This document shows, piece after piece, positions 11,488 through 22,682 of a stretch of 64,000 bases of DNA. Each line of letters opens with the position of its first letter. Within the stretch, counting starts at the first letter, position 1. Source of the DNA: Fomitopsis serialis (Eukaryota; Basidiomycota; Agaricomycetes; Polyporales; Fomitopsidaceae); NCBI RefSeq assembly GCF_022376445.1, contig NW_025954977.1:434001-498000 (forward strand), in the 5' to 3' direction. Both the position numbers and the translations under genes were made by a program. Below the pieces are notes generated by a model that made no database searches, had not been told where the DNA came from, and was given only the letters and a program-made list of their open reading frames with translations.

Positions 11488-13469
11488 TCACTGTCGACCC
11501 TGTTTGCCTTGCGCCCTCTCCGCGCGCTCCTTCTCCACCCACGCTCCCGCGTTTCTCGCCGCGTCGTATGGGCGTACCATGTACATCATCAAGTATCCCT
11601 GTAGACTTGCCATGGAGAACTCGCGCTCCGGAATCGCCTCGGCGAACTGCACAGCTAATGTTCTTGACTTGGCACGAGGCAACGTAGCGCTACGCAGGGA
11701 CTGCGAAAGTTGTTGTTGTTCGGGCTTCTCGGGTGCGTCTGGCGTCGTCGGTGTCGATAAGAGGTCCTCGTCGTCACTATACTTCTCATTGAGCTTGTCT
11801 TCTGGTGCACCCGGAGGGCTGTAGAACGCTTCGAAAAGACCCCTCGCCTGTTCCTTGCTCGCAAGCTTGAATTCGATATGCAGATCCATGCGGCCTGGGC
11901 GGACCAGTGCATGGTCGAGCGCGCCGTAGTTGTTCGTCGTCGCGAACAGAATGCGACCCTCTTGCGCGCCAATACCGTCGAGCGCGTTCAGCAGCCCGCT
12001 AAGCGTGACGCGACCCTCCATCACGTCCCGCTTCCCTTCAGGCTCTATCGTCTCGCCGTCTTCACCTTTGAAGTTGTCCTCTTCCGGCGGTGGAACGACG
12101 GCAGACACGAGATTGCGACCTACCCCTTTCTTGAATGCGACATCGACGTCTTCAAGGAGGGCAATGCATCGCTCGGGAAGGTCGGAGAGTAGCTGGTTGA
12201 GACCGGTATCGTCGAGCCCAACGCGGGAGAGCGTGAGGACGTAGACGTCCAAACCTAACTCTCCAGCGATGCTATGGATGATCGACGTCTTACCCGACCC
12301 GGGCGCACCGTGCTAAACGCTGAGTCAACCATCTGCATTCAAATGAAGTGTGAAGACCGCAACGTACTAATAGGTAGCCTCGTCGGAAGGGAATACCTGG
12401 TGGTAGGTAGTATTAGCCACGACAATACAGTCCTGTGAGCATCGAAGACTCACCTCTTCTGGTATACCAGTCCTTGCTAGCGAGGAAGTTACGAGTATCG
12501 TTGGCGAGAAGTTCCTTGACGCCTGTATCAAGGACGATGGATTCCATGGGTCGTTTTGGTCGTGAGATGATGTGCCGCCATTTTTTGATCTGCAAGCAAT
12601 CAGAATCAATACGGAGGTATCTATCATGCGACTAGACTCACGCATCAGAGCCGTATACAGAGACTAGTTGCGCTTCGGCTTGCTGGTATGCTCGCTTGGC
12701 CTCGAGAACAAGATCATCCAGTATCCTGCAATTCCAAGACAACAGGCTGCACATCGTTCAAAGTGAGAACGACCTCAAACCCAAAAAAGTGGAAAATTGA
12801 CGTACCTAATTTGAAGGGACTCCTTGACTCGATAATAATTGCTTGCAATGTGAGAGCGGCTGACAAGGGCATAATGTCCCTTGTACCACATCCTGTGGCT
12901 GTCTAACCGACCGGGCTTGTAGCTCACTTTCCGGCTCGACAGGCGATCGTCTTCTTGGCCCGGGATGGCAACCTCGTCGGGATTGATACCGTACGTACTC
13001 GTGGTTGCCTCCACGGATCTCGCGTTGCCTAACGCAGTTATTGAGCCGGATTCGCATAGTTAAGAGAACATTCGAAACCTACGCCAGGATGGATGGCGCG
13101 CAAGCCAATACTGAATCCATGCTGAGTTCAGCAGGCAATTAGCTTGAGTAATAGCGACGCACATAGACACGTACTGTATGCCACGTCTTCGTCATCGAAG
13201 GAAATAGTAACCCAGAACGCGTTGATTGTAGTGTCCCAGAGGTTGTAGAAGAGGCGACGGGAGATCTCGATTATGCCACCCATGATGATAAGGTTCAGCC
13301 ATTCAGGCATTGATGAGAGGGAGAACATCGTGAACATTGCGTATAGAGAACCGGAATGGTCCTCTAGGCCTCGCGTCGACGAACTACTCGTGTTCGCAAA
13401 GGTAACGTTGGGCTCTGAGACAAACGGAATATTCGGCGTCGCGCCAAGAACAGTCTGTGGGCCAGCCAT
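11488..13469 (-). CDS. BCS1-like AAA ATPase, copy 1 (apparently intact)
   Basis: AAA ATPase of the BCS1 family. The founding member sits in the mitochondrial inner membrane and inserts the Rieske protein into complex III; large fungal paralogue sets are of unknown role. ATG at 13469 (MAGPQTVLGATP). The hydrophobic LNLIIMGGIIEISRRLF suits a membrane anchor. BCS1_N elements follow (WIQYWLARHPSWR, LSSRKVSYKPGR, MWYKGHYALVSR), then LSRPKRP-type RPKRPMESIVLD, RRGYLL, Walker A HGAPGSGKTS near 12300, Walker B ALLEDVDVAF near 12150, ILFATTN, and LVRPGRMDLHIEF with the arginine finger. The C-terminal FSMASLQGYLM block ends at 11488. Four or more introns of about 50-60 nt fit GT..AG signals in frame, and no frame break was seen. 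It is the only intact member of this three-copy array. Confidence 0.85.
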
Positions 13470-14250
13470 GGTCAGCGGTATCAGACTCACCTAGAGGACC
13501 TGACAATGGTTTATATAGATGCGTTGGACCCGATCCATCTAACCGCAATGAAGACCAGTGCTACTGGCGCTAAGCGCTGTACTGCCCCGCCGGGGATCTG
13601 GATCATACCCGCTCATCAACAGCATCAGCGGCCAGCTCCTCCTGCACAGCGCCGGGGCACACGAAGGTCAGATCAGTGTAGGCTCATAAGTATGGGAGTC
13701 CGCGCCATACGCGCGATCTAACATACCAGTGTGAGGAATGTATAAGTTATATGCAACCTTGAACTCTCCGAGTCGTAATGCTCCACTAGACGAGATAGTC
13801 ACTATGCGATGCGGTATCAAACGGTCAAAGCTGTGTGATGCCCCAGTAACCAGGACTTTGAGACGCAGCTGCGCAGGCGGCGCAGCCTACGCTCCGGGCA
13901 CTGGCACTGGCAGGACTTGGGCAGGACGGTTACATTTGTGGATCAGTCGTCGTGGTGCGGCCGCGGCACCGGGCGCGCGCCAAAGACGGACTCCCCGACG
14001 CGATCACCTGACCAAGTCTCCTGTCAGAGTGGCCCCGGGCTCAGGCTCTAATTAGCAAGTACAAACTTGTGTTCACCACCAATCTATTCGTCGATCCTTC
14101 TCATGAAGCGACACGTTTCGGCTGATAATTTGATACTAACCACTCGAAAGGGGTACGTGCGCTGCTCGATGGAGATTACCAACTTGAAGCGGAGAGGGTG
14201 GCTAGTAACCCGTTATGTCTTCGGAACGTCGGATACTTAGTACTCAGGAG
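13470..14250. other. Intergenic region between BCS1-like copies
   Basis: No gene recognised. A plus frame at 13738-14055 is Ala/Gly/Arg-rich without conserved features. Confidence 0.4.
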
Positions 14251-14904
14251 TCAGAGACCCCTGCTGCTCCCCTTTCTCCAATTCTTTGCCCACGTCGTTA
14301 CGGTCTTGACCGCGTCACGCGGTATCATCAAGTATCCCTGCAGGCTTGCCAAGGGAAACTCGCACACTGGCGACGCAGCCGCAGATTGCGACGCCAGGGT
14401 AGTTGACTCGGTGCGAGATAGTGAGGCATTAGTCAAGGAATGAGAGACAACTTGAAAGTGTCGTCCGGGTGCGCTTATCAGTGGGTGACGCGAGATGGTC
14501 ATCGCCGCTGAACTTCCGAAATCCACCGTGCATGGCATCCGGAGGGCTGCAGAACGCCTCGAAACCCCCCATAGCTTATTCCTCGCTCGCGAATATGAAG
14601 TCGATATGGAAATCCATATGACCTGAGCGAACCAGGACAGGGTCGAGTGCTGTATATTTTTTTGCCGTCGCGCCAAGAGAGTCCGCTCGTCCTGTGCACC
14701 AATGCCATCGAGTGCGTCGAGCAGCCCGCCTAGCACGACACGACCCTCGATCACGTTCTGCGTCACTGACTGGACCAGTTTTCCGTCCTCGCCTATATAG
14801 TGCACACCTTCATCAAGTGGTGGGATGAGGGTATAACCTACGCCGGTCTTGAACGCGACATCGTCATCTTGAAGCGACAGTAGCTGATTGTATTCACAGT
14901 GCAC
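14251..14904 (-). pseudogene. BCS1-like AAA ATPase, copy 2, truncated and frameshifted
   Basis: Carries only the C-terminal half. DDDVAFKTGVG (the Walker B side) and GGLLDALDGIGAQDE are followed by a frame change inside what should be the ATTN/LVRPGRMD block: the motif is readable only in another frame around 14600-14690. In frame again near the end is FPLASLQGYLM. No Walker A exon or BCS1_N region lies upstream (14905-15336), so the copy could not make a functional ATPase. It lies between copies 1 and 3, as expected of a decayed tandem duplicate. Confidence 0.8.
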
Positions 14905-15336
14905 TGCCTACGGCTACAAATGCTGTCATCAATTGAGCGACGAGAAGACGGGAGGACAGCTTTCACGATACCGCGTACGTGTAACTCGGCGATATCGGTG
15001 TTTAGCATCGACGCCCGGGTTATCTGGGGCGTTAGACGTGTCCGCCGCCCAACGGGGTCACTGAGCGAAACCCAATTGTCAGCTTGAGATCTTAAGAAGC
15101 CATCATCGACCCCTACAATTCTTGCATTGGTGATACTTCGTCTCACTAGCAAGCTCTGACGACAACGATACGACATCCCGTAAGCGTGCAGCATTTGCCA
15201 TTTGGAAGGTGACAACCGGTAGGGTACAAATGCCGTGTTGGCTAGTGGGAAAACCAACGGTAGCATGAACTCACAGCCTACAACCTCCTATCGTCAGTTT
15301 ACGACTGCAGCTTCCAACAGCACGTTCCTCACCTTC
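14905..15336. other. Spacer between BCS1-like copies 2 and 3
   Basis: Open on the minus strand at 14838-15266 but without BCS1_N or AAA motifs; nothing recognised. Confidence 0.4.
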
Positions 15337-17296
15337 TTAGTTCATCCCTTGATGCCCCGTTATTCGCGGTTTCAACCACCGTGCCCTCTGATGAACCCAG
15401 GAAGCTGCGTTCGAGACGGCGTCATGCGGCTGATCCTTGTACAGCATCAAATACCCCTGCAGGCTTGCCATCGAAAGTCGTTCGTTCGGCACTGCCGCCG
15501 CAAATCGCACGGCCAGTTGCCGCAACTCACACTGTGTGTCCTGCTCGTCCTGCCTAGGAAGGCTGCAATGGTTCTCGCTTGTCGATGAACCCTCTGCCAT
15601 GATAGGAGAAGGCGGAGGACTGGGGAGTGTATCGCCTTTAGCGCTAGTGCTGGATCGGTATCGATGTTGTACGGTGGCTCGCGATCGTCGTCGTCTGACT
15701 CGGATAAAGTGGTAGAATAGCCGCCTCGCCTGGTCTTGGCTAGCTAGCTTGAACTCGATGCGGAGATCCATGCGCCCAGGGCGGCATAGCGCCGGATCCA
15801 GAGCAGCGTGGTGATTCGTGGTCGCAAAGAGTATCCGGCCTTCCTGTGCAGCAATACCATCTAGGGCATTCAGTAGACCACTGAGTGACACGCGACATTC
15901 AGCCGCGCCCTTCTTATCTCGTGTTCCCTGGGCCAGCGAGCCACCGCCGTTATCTCCGAACCCCTCTTCCTCCGAGGGCCTGCGAGAGACACCTCTGTGG
16001 AACGCAGCGTCGATATCCTCTATCAGTGCTATGCACCGTTGGGTAGTTCAGCTACAAGCTGACTGAGCGTATCATCATCCAGCCCGGCACGATTGAGGGT
16101 CAGGATGTAGATATCAAGGCCTAGTTCGCCTGCCATGCTTTGAATGACAGACGTCTTGCCCGACCCAGGAGCGCCGTACTGAGCCACGGCCATGGTTCAT
16201 GAGCTATCTCCAGAGCGGCGAAGTAGAACTTGGATATGTACGCACAAGGAGATACCCTCTCCGAAACGGAATGCCTAAAAGCGGAGATTGAAGAGAAGGC
16301 CCGGCATGTGTGCTCAATGAAACTTACCTCGTTTTGCATACCATTAGCACTGGCGAGGAACTCGCATGCGTCATGCATTAATCTTTCCTTGATCCCACGT
16401 CCAGTATGATTGATTTAGGGGACGTTTTGGGCGCGCAGATACTTGTCTCCAAGCTCTCCCGCTGTAAGCCCTACTGAAGCAAGTCAGCGGATTTCACGAA
16501 GGCGCGGACATGAACCTACGTGTCTTGAACATAAGCAGAAACAAATTGTTTGTGCCTTCACGTAGCATTTTTGGCTTCCACCAGAAGTTCATCAATGATG
16601 AATTGTTACGGGTGAAGAACTATGAAACCCAAGCGTCAGCAAGGGGCCACGAAGCTGTCATCACTGGCAGTTGTCACCTGATATGCAGAGATTCTCTCCA
16701 AATGTCATATTCTCCGTGGACGCGTTCGCGCTGCACGACCGTCCAATATCCCTTGTACCACATGGTATGCTTGATTTTGGTACCAGGCATTAGGTCAAGG
16801 TATGGGCAGTACTGTTCCTCTCCACTTGCTGGGGGATGGTAGCTCCATGGGAAGGGACACCGTATGTCCGTGTAGTCGCTTGCACAGAGCGCGCCTCATC
16901 TGAACTGAGTGGTCAGCTAGAGTGAGACAAGAGCAATACTGCTGACGCCAGGATGGATGTTCGAGAGCCAATACATGACCCAAGCTTGAAGTAATCGACG
17001 GTCAGAACGGCGAGCAGGGTCGAGGCCTCTCACTCACTATAGCAGGCATCTTCATCTTCGAAAGACACCGTCACCCAACAGGCTTGATGTACAGAATCCA
17101 GAGTCTTCGAGGATATTTGACGCAGCAAGTCAAGCATTGCTGCGAGTAGGAACAGTCTCAGCCATTCGGGGAGGCAAACGCGAATATGCTGAATCAGTAG
17201 AGTGCCGTGAGCAGCATGTCGGTCTGAAGATGTCGCGCTGAGTGTCAAAGGCCTCGCGCTAGCAGTCGTGCCCGTATAGTTCGTCGATTCGTCCAT
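15337..17296 (-). CDS. BCS1-like AAA ATPase, copy 3, with frame breaks
   Basis: ATG at 17296 (MDESTNYTGTTASARPLTL), then the anchor region LPEWLRLFLLAAML and ACWVTVSFEDED as in copy 1. Walker A YGAPGSGKTSVIQ lies near 16170, and the C-terminal exon has GRILFATTN, LCRPGRMDLRIEF and LSMASLQGYLM before the stop at 15337. Two one-base breaks are visible. Near 16046, VAELPNGA meets a TAG, while the adjacent frame reads CIALIEDIDAAF (Walker B). Near 16965, the WVMYWLSN stretch shifts before HPSWR. Either this copy is inactive or these are consensus errors. Copies 1 and 3 share exon order. Confidence 0.7.
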
Positions 17297-17985
17297 TTAG
17301 TGCTCGAAAACGCTAGTGACGCGACCAGATGTGCAGAAGCGGGAAGAAGACGCGAAGCGCGTCAGGTATGGATCCTTGACACAGTTCTTATACGACTTCG
17401 AACTGAAGCTCTCACAGGGGAAAAAACTGGGGTATGCGGGTAGAAGACGTAGACGCACACACATGTTGGGAACACGCGCGGATTGACGCGGATTGACGAG
17501 CGTAGACGGATAATTTCGAAGCATGATCAGCATATGCACATGTTGAGGTAAGGTCATGCGTCCACTAGCAGACAGCGCGGTAGACCTCTTCCATGTTCAT
17601 TCCATGTCGTGCGTCACTGAGCAAGACATGTCGCATACAATTGTTTCGCGTAGGCAATTGATCTGCCGAGTAGAAGGCGAGGACACATTAGGCCAATGGA
17701 ACCTGAACTTGAAATATGCCAGTGATCAACGTGTACGGATGCGGACTGACCGTAAGTAGATCCGGAAATGGCGAATGACCTAGTATGCGTACTTACCTAT
17801 AAGTATATATAGGACGAACCTTCTACCCGCCTGCGCAACGTTCAGTCACATAATTGGCCAGGTTGCTGGTCGCTGATCGTTGGGGTGCGGGTGCAAAACG
17901 AGGCGGAGGTATCGCGCATGCAAACGAAGTGCACTGAAGATGCTGACTTGTGGGTGTCCACTGTCCAAGCACCCAATAAGTAGTA
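17297..17985. other. Intergenic region
   Basis: No recognised gene. It contains upstream sequence of BCS1-like copy 3 (minus); a TATAAGTATATATAG run lies near 17799-17813. Confidence 0.35.
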
Positions 17986-18138
17986 CTACGTGGCAGGCAC
18001 GTGCCTCGAAGTCGGAACAGGTTCCTCGTCCTTCCGCACAAGGGTCCTCTCGCTGAACTCACAATCCCCGAAACCCTTCGCTGCAGCCCTAGCCTCATTG
18101 GCATCCTTCAGTTCGTTGAGAAACTGCTCTTCCGACAT
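17986..18138 (-). CDS. Short unassigned coding-like segment
   Basis: From an ATG at 18138 the frame reads MSEEQFLNELKDANEARAAA and runs 50 codons to TAG at 17986. The frame is open upstream as LKEYGPLVRM, so this may be an inner exon of a several-exon minus-strand gene. The periodic acidic/basic pattern looks like real protein and not random sequence. I do not recognise the family. It would diverge from the dolichyldiphosphatase gene that follows. Confidence 0.35.
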   Translation of the reverse strand: MSEEQFLNELKDANEARAAAKGFGDCEFSERTLVRKDEEPVPTSRHVPAT

Positions 18139-18379
18139 ACGGACTAGCGGCCCGTATTCTTTCAAATATCATCGAAGGCCTAGCTGTGGCAGTGTGCCAC
18201 ACGAACATCATCGTGTGTCCTCAGCCTCACGGTCCTAATCAAACTGAACATCATCAGGTCGTTCGTAATGTCGGAAGCAGTATTAACCATCTGATCCCGC
18301 TAGACTCACCACGTCCTATGTGCGTGAATCTAACTACTTCCCATTCCCTGGACTGACTAGCTGCAGCGGTATGGAATAG

Positions 18380-19365
18380 ATGTGAATCTCGAATCTCACT
18401 GACCCTGCTTACTACATTGAGCCCTATTCTGATCAACGTAAATGCCGATTCACTCTCATTCTACCCAAGCAGCGTTGACGTTTTCGAACAGCCTGCTTAT
18501 GCCGTTCTCTCAGTACAAACGCGCGAGCTATTATTCATCGAGATGTGGATCGGTCAAATGCTATGCGAAGCCTTCAATTGGGTGATCAAACATTATCGAG
18601 GAGATCGTCCAATAGTGAGTACTCGCTTGTTTTTATCGGCCCCCGCACCAGGTTCGATGCAGCTCGTGTTTTCAATGACCAGGGTCGCATACATGGAACC
18701 GATCATCGCAGTAGTGCTGGACCCTGTGGCTCCGTAGAACACTGTTTCAGACCGCATAGCCACACAAGCATATGCGTGATATCTCGCAGTCTAGAACCGT
18801 CATCTCTGCGTGTGGTGGTGTAGTCTTCTCCGGCTAACGATATGGACTTCAGGCGAGCTCGGCGAAGGGTTCGGCTTTCCGTCATCGCATAGTCAATGGA
18901 TGGGCTACTTTGCGACCTTTCTCATCTGCCACTTGACATTCGCCACCAATTCATACCCACAGGCTGGCGTGTCGTGACATAATCTGGCGAGGGCTTGTCC
19001 TTGTGGTCTTGTGGCGTGGGCGATAGCGGTGGCCTATCACGGTAAGCAGAGAAATTTCTACGAACCACAGCGATGATTGACGCAGCTGCTCAACCTCTTT
19101 TCAGGTACTATCTGTCGTATCACACACCTCGCCAGGTCATCTGGGGCCTGCCATAGGCATCCTTTTTGGCATGTGGTACTACACGGTGGTCGAGATCCTG
19201 CCTGCTGTGTGGCCAACGTCGCTCTATGGCCGCGCACGAATAGCCGCACTGGGGAACCCAGTCAGCACATGGTTTAGGATCCGGGACGGCTGGGCGGTCT
19301 GGAGCGACGGCGGAAAGGAGGAGAGTGGCTGCGTTGGAGGGCTGAATGGGAAAGGTCTAGATTAA
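18380..19365 (+). CDS. CAX4: Dolichyldiphosphatase (PAP2 family), N-terminus unresolved
   Basis: PAP2-type membrane phosphatase of the ER that recycles dolichyl diphosphate for N-glycosylation. Visible in order: SLTLLTTLSPILIN; then after an intron (GTAAAT..AACAG) PAYAVLSVQTRELLFIEMW, GQMLCEAFNWVIKHY and DRP; then FGFPSSHSQWMGYFATFL, the PSSH signature of the PAP2 site (about 18860); then RYYLSYHTPRQVIWGLPIGI with the catalytic-type His; then the C-terminal MWYYTVVEILPAVWP ... GKGLD ending at 19365. Two one-base frame changes are needed near 18938 (before RHQF) and near 19005 (before VAWAIAVAYH). The first exon with the start codon was not settled. Confidence 0.75.
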
Positions 19366-20096
19366 ATGATGTTGGCAGTTCTCCAAGAAGGAATAGTGCA
19401 GTCATAGGTACGCGGCGTGGTGTCGCGGCGCATGAGCATAGAGCTCACACATGTCACGACGGTCTGCAGCTGCTGACTGTGTCTTGCTATCGATGGTGAC
19501 GCGCCAGACATCTTCCATCGGTGTCCTTGCCTCGTTGTGTGGCCCAATACACACAGCTATATTGTCGCCGTTCGAGGGCTATCACGGCTGAAAGAACTGA
19601 AGATATCGCGCCTTAGTACATCACCATTTCTGTGCCTGGCGTGCTGCCCAAATTATTGCATGCTGCCCTGAGGTAGTGACTCATTGCAGGGCTTCGCGTT
19701 TACTCGCGATGGGACTTCACGAGGCCACGCGAGGCACCTGCGCCGTCCACACCATTAGCGTTCACTATGTGAACAGACGACGTGCTCTGACTGTATGAAA
19801 ATTCAATCATGTACAGCTGAATGCGTGGCGAGCCCTCAGGCTGTACATATGACGGTGTCTACGAAGGTCGAAAACTGCGTCGGACGCGCCACGCCCACGT
19901 GATCGTGTAAACAGCGCCATTTGTTCTGAATCTCTGCGCTGGTACGACGTACACCGAGCGCTCTCAGACCCCCAGACCTCCGATTGCGGTTTCTCGACGG
20001 TAGGACCTGTGATGCTGCAGCATTCCTGCAGTATAGCATCTGGAATATCACAAATCTGGGGATATACGAGGGGCGCGACATCTTTCCACGCGAAAC
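19366..20096. other. Intergenic region
   Basis: Between the end of the dolichyldiphosphatase gene and the ATG of the pantothenate synthetase gene. Only short overlapping frames; presumably contains the PAN6 promoter. Confidence 0.4.
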
Positions 20097-21313
20097 ATGT
20101 CTTCTGCACATCTACCTGAATGTCCGATCCCCATCTTCACCACCGTTGCCTCGTATCGAGAATGGAGGAGAAAGGCCTTTGATGCAAAGCAGACGGTCGG
20201 GTTCGTGGCGACGATGGGAGCACTGCACGAGGGGCACCTGGCACTAGGTACGTGCGGCCGAACATTGATCTTGGAGGCTACTGAGAGCCTGACGATTTCA
20301 GTGAAGAGATCATTAGCTGCCAATGATCTCACTGTTTTATCCATTTTTGTGAATCCCGCACAATTTGCGCCTCATGAAGACCTCGCGACATACCCTAGCA
20401 CCCTTCCCCGCGACTTGGAATCACTCTCGGCCATGTCTCTTCAAGTCAAGGTACAGGGGAGCAATGAGCCTCTGACTCGGACTCCTTCGGCAGTCTTTCT
20501 CCCGACGGTGTCGGAGATGTATCCCTCCGGGATCTCGCAAGATGTTTCGCTACAGAAGGGAACATTCGTGGAAGTCAAGGGCTACGGACACCAGATGGAA
20601 GGACAAAGCAGGCCCACATTTTTACGTGGTGTCGCCACTGTTGTGACGAAACTTTTCAATGCCGTTGAGGTACGTTTCCATGCTGTGCGCCATTGTGGAC
20701 CGTCACGGAATGCCTTCTAGCCGACCCAGACATATTTCGGTCAGAAGGACATACAGCAGGCGCTGCTTTTACGCCGCATGACAAGAGATATGTTGCTGTC
20801 TCATCCCTCGCCTGACAAGCTCCACATTGTCCCGACCGTCCGGTGCGTGCATTGTGTCCGCATAAACGATAATGTAGCTCATATCCGAATAGTGACCCTG
20901 CATCCTCAGTCGCGTTGTCATCCCGCAATGCTTACCTCACGCCGCGCGAGCGTGAAGTGGCTGCACCAGTTCTCCATGCAGCGTTGCAAATCGGAAAAAG
21001 CGCGTGGCAAGATGGGGCAAGCAAGCAGGATTGCGTTCGCCAGGCTTGTGCCCTCATAATGGACATGGCAGAGAAGCTCAACGCATTCGACAATGAAGAG
21101 AAGATCAATGTCCGATTGGACTATGTCGAGATGAATGACACGGAGAGCTTTGACGTGCTTCCGGACAACATTTCACGGGTGCAATGGGATTTAGAGGGTT
21201 CAGAGCGCGAGGGTCGGCCTGTCATCCTCAGTGGTGCGATGTGGGTCGGACGGACTAGGCTGATTGACAACATCATATTAGGGGACACACGAAAGCTAGG
21301 AATAATCGAATAG
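20097..21313 (+). CDS. PAN6: Pantothenate synthetase (pantoate--beta-alanine ligase)
   Basis: Joins pantoate and beta-alanine with ATP to give pantothenate, the last step of vitamin B5 synthesis before coenzyme A. ATG at 20097. The N-terminal ATP-binding motif reads VATMGALHEGHLAL with HEGH. A first intron (GTACGT..TTTCAG) is followed by VLSIFVNPAQFAPHEDLATY, matching the family's VSIFVNPxQFxxxEDLxxYP. Next are RPTFLRGVATVVTKLFN (the family's RPGHFxGVxTVVxKLF), PTQTYFGQKDIQQ, IVPTVR and ALSSRNAYL, the family's SSRN motif. The last inner intron is best taken as 20854-20909 because that keeps the frame; the stronger-looking GTGCGT donor at 20843 does not. The stop is at 21311-21313, only 25 bp from the convergent MYND gene. 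Confidence 0.9.
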
Positions 21314-21338
21314 ACATTGTGGGTTTGGCAGTCTATGA

Positions 21339-22217
21339 TCACGCTATTGATAGCGTCTCGGGGCTCGTCGGCATCGACGGTGGGTGTCCACACGTCCGTT
21401 GGACGACAGTCTTGAACCAGTTCCTCCAATCCGCCAGGACTTCGATGTTCGAAATCTGCTCCTTCGTCAAAGTGACCGTGGGCGTGTAATTAACCGGTGC
21501 CGAAGGGGTTGTCGCAAAACAGATGCTTGACAGGACCATTGTTATCCTCTCCATGCCGTCAGATTCAGAAATCCGACTGCGCGGATGCGGGACGAGCCGC
21601 CTGATGCTCTCGTCGCCGAAGAAGTCGACGAGGTGCTCGAGCTCCATGTCGCCGATGAACGTCACTCGGAAACGTGACCACGGGTAAGACGGCAGACTGT
21701 CGTCGGGAAGACGCTCCAGGAGAACGAAGAGCACAGTCCTTGTCTCGGGGGCGGTCGCACTACTATGAGCGGGGCGGATCAACGAGTTACACCCAGCGGT
21801 GAGGAGTGCTGGCATGAACTTGTCTCCGAAAACGCGTAGCTCGTCCAGGAGTTGCTCGGGCAGCGCGGCGGAGTGTTTGGCCGCCTGAGCGGCGGAGACT
21901 AGCGAAAGGTCGGAGAGGAGCTGATAGTCGACTTCCTCCACCCGAGCCCGGCGCTCGCGGTCAAGGCGGCAGCGCACTCTGTGCGTACGCCAGTGGGCCT
22001 TCTGACATTCAGTGCTCTGTTCAGGCGAGTCAGATGAGTGTTGAATAAGCGGCCACTGTTCTGCACTTACACAGTAACGCGCGACTTTACAGCCACTGCA
22101 TGTGAAGAGCCGGTCTACCTCCTTGTTACCCTTTTGGCCTTGAAGATAGTTTCTTAGTTAACGACGATTGCGAGGACAAGAGGGGAGACACCTACAATGG
22201 GCACACTGGCTGAGCAT
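21339..22217 (-). CDS. MYND-type zinc-finger protein
   Basis: ATG at 22217 begins MLSQCAHC, the first Cys pair. After an intron comes LFTCSGCKVARYC, and after a second intron (GTGTAAGTGC..CGAACAG) STECQKAHWRTHRVRC, which together give the Cys/His pattern of a MYND finger (C-x2-C, C-x2-C, YC, CQxxHW, H, C). MYND fingers bind Pro-containing partner peptides. The remaining 200 or so residues (LSDLSLVSAAQAAKHSA ... FGDKFMPALL ...) have no domain I recognise, as is usual for the many fungal MYND proteins. The gene converges on PAN6. Confidence 0.8.
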
Positions 22218-22682
22218 ACGTCGCGCTTCTTTCGTCTGCGCCCCCGACTGTTCATAGCATCGAATGCGAATCATGTCGTTGTCGACAGTGATCTGTGAGC
22301 CGTAACCAACAGAGGTGTGTGATAAAGTCGCTGCGATGTCACGTTCTGGGAGATGGTGCGTAGGTACCGTACGAGATCAAGGTGAGAGAGAGAGAGAGGC
22401 TGACGAGCCTCCATCATAGAACGCTCTGACGCAGACAGTCAACCATCCACTGGTCTGCTTCAGAATTCAGCATCAGTCTGAGGGTATTCGGATTTGGGCT
22501 GGCAGACACCGCACGCCTTGTCGCTCCCGAACCTCGACAGTACACAGGATCACATATGAAGGGCAAAGCAGTCACCTACGTTCAAACTGCATTGGGGTAA
22601 TATGCATAAAGTCCGAGCCACATCACTGGAATCCATTCCTTTGCCGACCATACATCCAGCTGATATTACGGCACTAGCGCTT
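22218..22682. other. Intergenic region with a GA microsatellite
   Basis: A short (GA)n run is at about 22383-22398. Otherwise nothing recognised between the MYND gene start and the 3' end of BTB gene A. Confidence 0.5.
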
